From the NCBI GenBank assembly GCA_001598975.1, contig BBXU01001690.1:1-28450 (forward strand): DNA of 28,450 bases, read 5' to 3'. The notes under the pieces were generated by a model that was given only the letters and a program-made list of their open reading frames with translations, had not been told where the DNA came from and searched no databases. The stretch comes from Parachlorella kessleri (taxonomy: Eukaryota > Chlorophyta > Trebouxiophyceae > Chlorellales > Chlorellaceae). This document shows, in pieces, positions 20,891 through 28,450 of this stretch (its first letter is position 1; every line of letters begins with the position of its first letter). Made by a program: the position numbers and the translations under genes.

Positions 20891-23291
20891 ATGGCCCGCA
20901 CCCTGGCGTTTTGCCTGCTGCTATGCTTGACAGCTCTAGGTGAGCTTTCCTGGGGCGAGAGCTGATCAGGGCTAGAGTGAAGGTTTGATCGCCCGTTACT
21001 GCTGTGATGGCACTGGCTGCTGCTCGTTACTGCTGTTTGGCGCGGAGCGTGTTGTGTTGCGATCAGCCTAGGTGCTTGTCAAGGTTACAGACCTGGCCCT
21101 GCTGGTGGCTAGCTGGCAGAGGGGGTATCACTAGTTTGGCAGCAGCGTGGAACTACCAAGTCGTGGTGGCAGTTGTAGTGTTGGTGGGTGCGGCTGGCCT
21201 GGCTGAGCAGGCGTAGCCGCGGGAACAACGCAGTCAACCTGGCTGCGGGGTGGTTCTTGCTGTCAAGCACTGTAGCTGCAGCTCTAGCGACTGTAACCTT
21301 GCAGGTTTCACAGCCAGGGCACAGCAGCTGGAGGTGCAGCATTGGTTTCCGGAGCACCCAACCACTGAGTTCTTCTCTGGCAAGTCAGTCCCGTGCGTAA
21401 TCGGCGTGCGCAATGCCGGTGGTACCCTGGTAAATATCACGGCAGCGCAAGCTTCCCTCAACTCCCCTTACAATGCTTCCATGAGCCTTTACAACTTCAC
21501 AACGCAGGTAAGGTTTGGTTGGGAAGCATAACAGCGCATGCGCAGGGACGGGTGGAAGAGGCAGCGGCTGGCAGATACCGCTGCTCTCAGTTTTGGCTCC
21601 CTTGGACTGCCTCTGCAGTGCACAATTTTGAAAGAACAGTGTACCACTCAGTCGCGAGAGCATAGTGCTGTTGGAGTATTTCCCACCTGCCCCTGGCATG
21701 TGTCCTGGCTCCCTGCAGCCCTACTTCCTGCCACTTCCAGCCGGCCAGGAGGCAAGCCTGGAGTACAACGTGTTCATGCCGCGCCAGCTGCCGCCGCGGG
21801 AGTTCAACCTGAAGATCCAGCTCTATTACACGGTGGAGGGGCCCATGCTAGTGAACCTGTTCTTCAACCAGGTGCCCGGCAGGGCTTGGACACTTACTGG
21901 GTGCAGATTGGGGTGTTGACATTGGGCAGGGAGGAAGTCTTGCAGGTTTTGCATGTTGGCCTACTCACCGCCAGGGGCCTTCTGATGTCCCCTCGCGTCT
22001 TTTGTGTGATCATGCACACTGTGTGGATGCGTGGGGGGGTCAGCAAGGGTGAGTGCCCTCCGCGGAGGACGATGTTATTGTTTGAATCGTTGCAGTTGCT
22101 TCCAGGATGCCGTGAAATTGCCTCATCCTTTGCCTAGGTACCTTGTCCAGGCCGCCTCGGCAGATGGGCGTGTGAGTAGGGTAGGCTTTCCAAGAGCCCA
22201 GGGAATGGCACAAGCGCCGGCGGCAGTTGTTGACAGTGGGGGCGCGTCACTGCCTCCCATCTAGGTCTGTTCGTGCTAATGAGCTTGTCCTGCGCTTTTG
22301 CAGACGATCAACATCATTGAGGAGCCTACCTGGTTTGACCTTGAGCTGCTGGGGCTGTGGCTTGTGGGATTCGCGCTTCTAGGCATTGCAGGTGGGTGGC
22401 AAGTACTGCCCGTGCAGGTACTCCCTGTGGCCAGCCAGGATGCGGTGGTGGGGAGATGCAAATATGTGTAGGACACTGCTGCTTAGCTCATATCGTTGGA
22501 TTAAGCCACCCGATCTTGCAAGACGCCTTTGCTTGTCTGTCAGAAGCATGCCGCGAGAGAAAGTAACTGGGCATACAGGGGACCCTGCATTGTTGTTGGT
22601 ATGCAATGCCAGCCTTGCAGCAGGGCGGCTGTGGCAGTGAGGGACATGCTGATGGCAAGTAGCTTGCATGTCTGTCACCGTCATGCCTGTGCGCCGCGCT
22701 GCTGCCTTGAGTGCAGCGTGGTTTGCTGCCGAGTACCTCAAAGGCCTCAGCTTTGTGAAGAAGGCAGCAAAGAAGAGCAAGAAGGCCCAAGCGAGGGATG
22801 GTACGTCTTTCTGCTGAGGATGGAGTGCAGCTTGGGGGCTTAAAGGCATTGAGATGTCGGTTTCGGTGGATCATATTTAGTTCAATGCAGGAGCGCCCAG
22901 CACCCTGACTGTGCTGCTGTGAGTCCCCCACAAGTGGGGCCAACAGCACCACCACCACCACCATCACAAATTTCTATACCATTTCAAGTGGCATGTGCCA
23001 CCCCGTCTGGACAGGAAACCCAGCGAGTTCTGCAATGAACAATCTATCCTATCAAGGCTCATGGCCTGGTGTTGACCTTGGGGCTAGGCTGCATAGTTTC
23101 CTGCGCTTGTGAGTCTCAGATTCCGCCTCACCCAAGTAAGCATGCTTTGTTGCACGGGTATTTACCGATGCCTTGCAATGACCTACCCTGCAGCGGCAGC
23201 CCCTGTGGACAAGGAGGAGTGGCTGCGGGGCACCTACTACGACCAGCAAAAGAAGAAGACGGTAGTCAAGGTTACCAAAAAGGCTGAGTAG
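20891..23291 (+). CDS. SSR1: Translocon-associated protein alpha subunit (TRAP-alpha / SSR1)
   Basis: Six exons: 20891-20939, 21305-21507, 21719-21871, 22304-22391, 22717-22800, 23194-23291, giving 675 nt (224 residues), phases consistent. Exon 1 encodes a signal peptide (MARTLAFCLLLCLTAL). The lumenal domain shows the TRAP-alpha pattern, with FFSGKSVPCVIGVRNAGG, candidate N-glycosylation sites (NIT, NAS, NFT), and YFLPLPAGQEASLEYNVFMP leading to LFFNQTINIIEE. A single membrane helix (LLGLWLVGFALLGIAAWFA) is followed by a lysine-rich cytosolic tail (KKAAKKSKK). The protein sits in the ER membrane beside Sec61 and helps certain signal sequences initiate translocation. The acidic N-terminal stretch of animal TRAP-alpha is absent here. 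The ATG follows GCAGCCAGG, a favourable context. Confidence 0.93.
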
Positions 23292-24051
23292 ATGAGCGGG
23301 CGAGGGCTACAAGCAGCAAGCCGGCGGGGCCGACCTTGGCTAGCGAGTGCGAGGAAGACTGGAATGGCCGTCAGCAGTGTCAGCTTGGAATGGGACCAAG
23401 TGCGGTGGCAGCGAAGCTTGGTGTGTCAGGCTGTGTTTTTCTCGCAAGCTGCTGTGCTAACCAGTTTGTTGACGGCCCCTGAGTGGCCTGGCTCTTACAT
23501 GCATAAGCTAACCTCAGTCTTGACTTGGTTATTACTGTTGGATTGTGAGAGTACCATTTGCATGAGGCGCCTGTGGGCTGCGTTGCTATGGTTGAGGAGC
23601 AGTTCTAGCACGGGTGAGCGGCTGCCGTGCTTGAGACCGGGTTGGTGTGTGCACCGAAAAGTGCGCACTAGACACGTGAAAGACGCACCAAGGACATGAG
23701 AGGTGGAAGCAAAGTGATACAGTCACTGGTTGTTAGCGTGGTGGTGGGGGACGCGGGACTGGGTTGGCTGTGTGTGGTGAGGGGGGGGGGGGGGTGGGGG
23801 GGGGTTGGCCGCGGTGGGTCGTCCAAGGGATCACATCATCCTGACTACGGAAGCATAACTTACTCCAGCGAAGCTCATGAGTGCACGTCGTTTCATTCCT
23901 AAGCTATCTGTGTTAGTGTTCTGTGAACAAGACTGCCAGGATAGCAAGTTTGCCGCCTCAGACGCAACTGACCACGCTTTCTGCTTTCAACCCGACGCGC
24001 CCGGTAGTGACGTTGTTAAATACAGCGCCGCACCTAGTAGAGAGCCGGGTG
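23292..24051. other. Intergenic region between TRAP-alpha and IFRD genes
   Basis: Holds the TRAP-alpha 3' UTR and IFRD promoter. An open frame at 23292-23699 starts directly after the TRAP-alpha stop but has no splice support or family features and is probably non-coding. A long G tract (23781-23804) is listed separately. Confidence 0.45.
23781..23804 (+). repeat. G14-T-G9 homopurine tract
   Basis: Fourteen G, one T, then nine G. It could fold as a G-quadruplex and lies about 250 bases upstream of the IFRD start. Such tracts are also error-prone in sequencing. A shorter G11 run occurs in ArsA intron 6 at about 4392-4402. Confidence 0.7.
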
Positions 24052-27000
24052 ATGACGCGAAGTAAGCCTTCAAACTGGAAGGTCACGTTGCTTGCATCGC
24101 GCTCTCTGACCCCACGGCATGCCATCATGCAGACTGAGTATCTGTTTGTAACAAAAGCTTGCCAGTCATTTTGAATAGTTTGTCGACGCGCGGCACTTAT
24201 ATCCACGGCCTCTGTACCCTGCAGAGAAGGGATCCCGGCCCGCCTCCAGAGGAGCGGACAGCGACTTGGACGACGAGTCCTCCAAGTCTTTTAGCACCGC
24301 CAGCCAGAGGAGTTTTGGCGGGCGGAACGGCAGCAGCGTATGGGAGGCCGAGCTGGAGGAGATTGAAGACGACCCCTTCCATGAGAACGTGGAGAAGCTA
24401 TATGAGAAGCGGTGGGTTCTCAGTGGCGCAAGCTGGCGGCAGCCCTGGGTTGAAGCCCCGGTGTTCTAGGTTGCACGCTGCTGAAGTCGTCTGCTTGCTG
24501 GGCCCTTGCGCAGCGTTAGTGGAGAACTACTGCCACACGTGCTGGGCTTCTGTAGATATGAGCACAGTGTGTCACACATCGTAGCCGCCGCATCGTCAGC
24601 CGCTTGGGGGGTGACATATGGCCGGCCGGCTGGCTATGCAGGGCCACGACTCGTGAGGAGGGGCTGGCGGGGCTAATCAGTCTCCTCACCTCCCAGTGGC
24701 AGTATGAGGAGGCGGTCTTCAGGTTGGTGCTTTCAGTTGCAAACCCGCACCAGTCTGGTAACCGGGGCAGAGGCGGGATGCGTTCATGCCATCATCTGCT
24801 GCGTAGGTGCTTGTTTTCCAGTGTTTCTCAGGAGAGACGTTTCAAAAGCCGTGAGAAGGTCAAGAGCCTCTCCCCGCCAGCCGTGTGCCGGAGTGTGCAG
24901 CTGTGGAAGCGCTGTGTTGCTGGCGCCTTCCGCCTGCACTGTTAGGGCGCAGCTTTCTAGTGCCTTTTACAGCGGTCATGTGGCACTTCTGTCGCTTCTG
25001 TCGCAGACAGGAGACGTTCACGCAGATGTTTTTAGGCAGCCTGAAGAGGGGAGGTCCCAAGGAGTCTGAGCTGGCAGCCCGGGCACTAGGTAAGCACAGC
25101 ATTGTGCTAGGTACTGAGTGAGCAGGTGGACATGTTGCTGCATCCGAGCTTCGTCCCTGGTCCGCAGTCGCCCATGCTGTACTGCCCGCCAATACTTCAA
25201 AAAGAGAGTGAGTGTGTTGTACTTGAGACGTGACTGAGCTCATTCAGTGAGCCCTGTTTGCGAGTGGATATGAGAGACACACTAGGTGCAAGTGTCTGTG
25301 CTCTCCTATTTCCAGGGCTGCATGTGATTACGCTGGGGGCGTCCGACATGTCGGAGCGCATTTTTAAGGATGCGCTGCCCACGCTGGAACCCATTATCCT
25401 AACCGGCAAAGCGGTGGCAAGCAGGTGGGACAGTAAGCGGTTGGGATGCCACAGCCAGCGAGACAGGCGGTATATGACAGCTGGGAAGGCAGAGGGTGAA
25501 GTAAACCCCTTGGTTTTACTGCTGCGTATCGGGTGCGTACCGATACGCAGCAGTATCGGGTGTGGCAGGGTGGTTAAGGCGGACTTGCCGCGGCAGTGAT
25601 GGTGCCGCCTGCGTGGCCGTTGCTGCTGAGGGGCGTGGGTGTGTGCTAAATGGCAACGGGTCAAGCCTAAGATGAGACGGTGTAGAAAGTGGAGTGTTGC
25701 GGGCTGCTGCTTTCTCTGCTCACGCAGTGATAGATCAGTATGGCTCTGTGCCACCTGGCCTGTGCAGGGTGGCTGCCATCGATGCGCTGAGCATGCTGTG
25801 CTTTGTGGGCAGCGAGGGGCCGCATGAGGGGCTGCCCACTATGGCGCTCTTTGCCAGGGCCTTTGGCAAGGGTGAGTAACCCCTACCAGCACACTAATTT
25901 CAGCCTCACTTGCTGCCTAGACCTGCATGGTCGAAGGGAATTTTGCCCGAGCCTGTGGCTGCCTGCGCGTGTGCCGAGTTGTGGGATATTTTCGTTGGAT
26001 GTGTTTGTTCCAGTAAGTCACTTGGGCTTCAAACATTGGGCCTTCCAACCGCACGTCCGCTTAGAAGCACTTGTCATACGTCAGTGTGCCCATTGTACCC
26101 CCAACTGTTACCTGCAGGTACCGCCAAGGTGCAGGCGGCCGCGCTGCGCGGCTGGTCGCTGCTGCTGACCACTATTCCCTCGGGCCAGCTGGACTCGGAT
26201 TTTGTGGAGAAATACATCAAGCAGCTGGCAGCGTTGCTGCATGCAGACGATGTAGAGGTGAGCGGCACTGGAACCTTGAGTAATTGGTAGCCAAGCCTGG
26301 AGCGGCCTGGAACCGGTCCTTGCGCTTGTGTGGCGCTGCTTTCTGTGTAGAAGCTGGGATTGACTGTGCTGTTTTGAGAGCTTGGGATGTGTTTGCTGGA
26401 GCGGGGCGTGTGCAGCAACAAGTTGGCCAGCTTGTTGTTGCAGGTGCGTAGCGCGGCAGGCGAGGCTGTGGCTCTCCTTTACGACTCCTGCGGCCTTGCA
26501 GAGCTCCCTGATACACCCGCCGATGCGTTTGAACCGGCAGCGTCTGCAGCGGTGGTGTCGACACCTGCACGTGCAACCTACAGCAATGGCCGGCCTCCGC
26601 TGCCGCCGAACGCCTCTCCGCAGCAGCAACAGCAGCCGCAGCATGATAGCATCAGTGCCGCGCCCGCAGCGCTGGATGCGGGGGGCCTTGAAGCGGCAGC
26701 TGCTGCCCTGCAACCAAGGGAAGAAGGCGCAGCAGTTGGCGAGCAGGCGCAGTTGCAGCAGCAGTCGGAGCAGGTATCAGGGGAGGAGCAGGGCGAGGGG
26801 AATGGGTATCATACCAACGGTGCTGCGCCGGTATCCTTGGCGGCCCAAGCAGCAGCTTTTGGCGATGCTTTGGAGCAGGCAGCCGTGGAGCAGTGGCAGC
26901 AGCAGCAGCGGCATTTGCCTGAGTCGCAGGAGGGGGAGGGGCAGCAGGCGGCGCAGCAAGGGGACCAGGCAGCAGTAGAACATGATAGAGATGAGCTGGC

Positions 27001-28450
27001 GCAGCAGGAAGGGGCAGAGGCTGGAGAGGGGGCACGGGCAGCTGGAGGCCTTGGCGTGGGCTCCCGACCGGCCCAGGGCACAGAGGCAGCAGCCACGCCG
27101 GGCACGGGCACGAGAACCCCTGCGGCCAGGCCTGGCGCTGCCCAGCTTTTGTTGGATAGTGAGGAGGAGGAGGAGGGGGAAGAGGATGCTGGCCGGGCAG
27201 GTGAGGCAGTCGGAGAGTCAAAATGGGACCTGGCGCAGACCGCCGCATTCTTGGGCCGGTTTGCTGGCTGGGAATTGCTGGCTGGGCGGGCAGTCTATGC
27301 GGAGCATCTCTCCTTGGCCTTCCATGGGCTGATGGGTTCTAGGGGCAGACAGCCAGGCTCTGCTCTTACATAACGATGTGTGGGTGCTTTGACAGAGGGG
27401 AGTTTACATGGCCTGCAGTACTTTTATGTTGCTACAAAGTGTGCAATCCGTTGTGCGCCCCCGCAGGCGTGCCTGTCAAGCGGCTTGAAGACATTGTGTC
27501 GCGCATGCGTGACCTGGCCAAGAACCGGGGTGACGCCAGCCGCCGCAGCCGCCGCGAGCGCGCCTCGCAGCGGGGTATTTTCCGGGAGCTGTGCAACATA
27601 GTGGAGGTGCGCCTGCCTAGAGGGTGGCATTCAGAAGCCGGGGTTTGGGGTCAGCTGAGGTGCTCCTGAAAGGCGGGGGAGCAGCTTGCAAAGCGTGCCA
27701 CATGTGACCACCTGGGTGATGGCAATGCCATCTGGTTTGCTACCTGTCCCGGTTGTGCACAGGCCATGGTATGTTCTCAGGTGACGCACAGCTGCCGGCA
27801 AGCAGTATTTCGCTGACCTGCGGTTGGTGGATGCCGCCATGAGTTGAGTGATCCTTCTCAGCTGTGCCAATGTGTTGCTTTGCCGCTGCAGGCGGGCAGC
27901 GTGCCCACCCAGAAGATCAAGCTGCGCCATGGCGACGTGCTGGTGGTGGACTCCCTCCCCGCAACCGTGCGGCTCAACGGGCTGCGCCGCTTCTTGGCAG
28001 AGGGCTTCCAGACGCACCTGCAGGTGCTGTGAGATGCTTCTGCTAACAGTAAGGGGCAGTGCTGGTGGTGCAGGCAGGCAGGCAGCTGTGCAAGGAGCAC
28101 AGATGTGTGAGAGTTGCAAGTTGCCTGGGAGGAGTGGAGCGCTCTGGGAGCCTCCCTAGGCTGCAAGGGGCGCTTGCAACAGCTGTAGGCTGAGCAAGAT
28201 GCCGAGGAGACAGGCAGTGACAGGTTTAGGCTGCAGGTCGGTGCCTGGTGGCTCTGGTAAAGTCAGGCGCTGCACTTGGGGCACAGCTTGGTATGTCAAC
28301 CTGTTTGCGCTGCCTGCAGGACAACACGCTGCTGCACCAGGTGTTTAACTTTTCGCCCAGGAACGAGCGCCCAGAGAAGCTGTCGGCCTGGGAGAAGCGC
28401 ATGTTCAGGTTTGTGTGTGTGTGGGTGGGGGGGTAGGGGGGGAGGTAGGG
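24052..28450 (+). CDS. IFRD-family (interferon-related developmental regulator-like) protein, 3' end beyond window
   Basis: Exons: 24052-24061, 24225-24411, 24642-24722, 25007-25089, 25316-25424, 25768-25871, 26118-26257, 26444-27335, 27467-27606, 27892-28023, 28320-28408, all in phase; the gene continues right. The start exon is only 10 nt (ATGACGCGA A) and gives MTRKKGSRPASRGADSDLDD, typical of IFRD N-termini. HEAT-like helical repeats follow (LISLLTSQWQYEEAVFR; ALGLHVITLGASDMSERIF; VAAIDALSMLCFVGSEGP; VQAAALRGWSLLLTTIP), then the C-terminal IFRD domain (VLVVDSLPATVRLNGLRRFL; NTLLHQVFNFSPRNE; LSAWEKRMFR). Animal IFRD1/2 act in transcription regulation and bind inactive ribosomes. Exon 8 (residues 239-535) carries about 230 residues of Q/A/E/G-rich low-complexity sequence, ending in an acidic run (DSEEEEEGEED), between the repeats and the C-terminal part. 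This insertion is unusual for the family as I know it. Confidence 0.92.
25518..25554. repeat. Perfect 15-bp inverted repeat with 7-nt loop in IFRD intron 5
   Basis: ACTGCTGCGTATCGG (25518-25532) and its exact reverse complement (25540-25554) flank the loop GTGCGTA. The sequence GTATCGGGTG also recurs directly at 25526-25535 and 25553-25562. It could be a hairpin, a factor site, or a small inverted-repeat element or footprint. Confidence 0.8.

Noticed and set aside
23292..23699. Long open frame starting right after the TRAP-alpha stop
   Set aside because: It lies in the expected 3' UTR and has no recognisable protein features.
25168..25204. A splice-bordered piece inside IFRD intron 4 that looks like an extra exon
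   Set aside because: Its phase does not fit the next exon; skipping it joins ALG directly to LHVITLG, which fits the family.

Overview
The window is nuclear DNA of a chlorophyte green alga, or a very close lineage. It is GC-rich, nearly every gene is split by many short spliceosomal introns, polypyrimidine-CAG acceptors are clear, and a TGTAA-type poly(A) signal follows one gene. The proteins are eukaryotic, and one appears plastid-targeted. No operon-like, CRISPR, rRNA or intact tRNA features were seen. Every gene model below was built by hand from splice sites, reading phase and family motifs.

Layout, left to right. A minus-strand metallophosphoesterase runs off the left edge (195-1371 and beyond). 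A possible 69-codon ORF (1729-1938) lies before a 17-exon plus-strand gene for a tandem ArsA/GET3 ATPase with a transit-peptide-like N-terminus (1999-9678). A minus-strand 10-exon lysophosphatidate-type acyltransferase (10565-13497) converges on it. Then come five-exon TIM10 (14250-15236), a six-exon Mpv17/PMP22-family membrane protein (16140-19529), six-exon TRAP-alpha/SSR1 (20891-23291), and an IFRD-family gene with a Q/A/E-rich insertion (24052 to past the right edge), all on the plus strand.

Several genes act in membrane-protein handling (GET3/ArsA, TIM10, TRAP-alpha) or membrane lipid and organelle membrane biology (acyltransferase, Mpv17). This looks like ordinary gene neighbourhood rather than a functional cluster.

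The most notable observations are these. (1) At least five of about 52 inferred introns have GC-AG boundaries, and two of those sit at the same codon in the two halves of the ArsA gene. (2) An 896-bp non-autonomous element with piggyBac hallmarks (TTAA duplication, 14-bp CCC... terminal inverted repeats) lies in an Mpv17 intron and carries a frame-broken coding relic. (3) A SINE-like, A22-tailed segment in an ArsA intron is followed by a 14-bp copy of the upstream exon. (4) A perfect 15-bp hairpin lies in an IFRD intron. (5) There are very small exons, including a 10-nt start exon. No convincing wholly new biological system was found.
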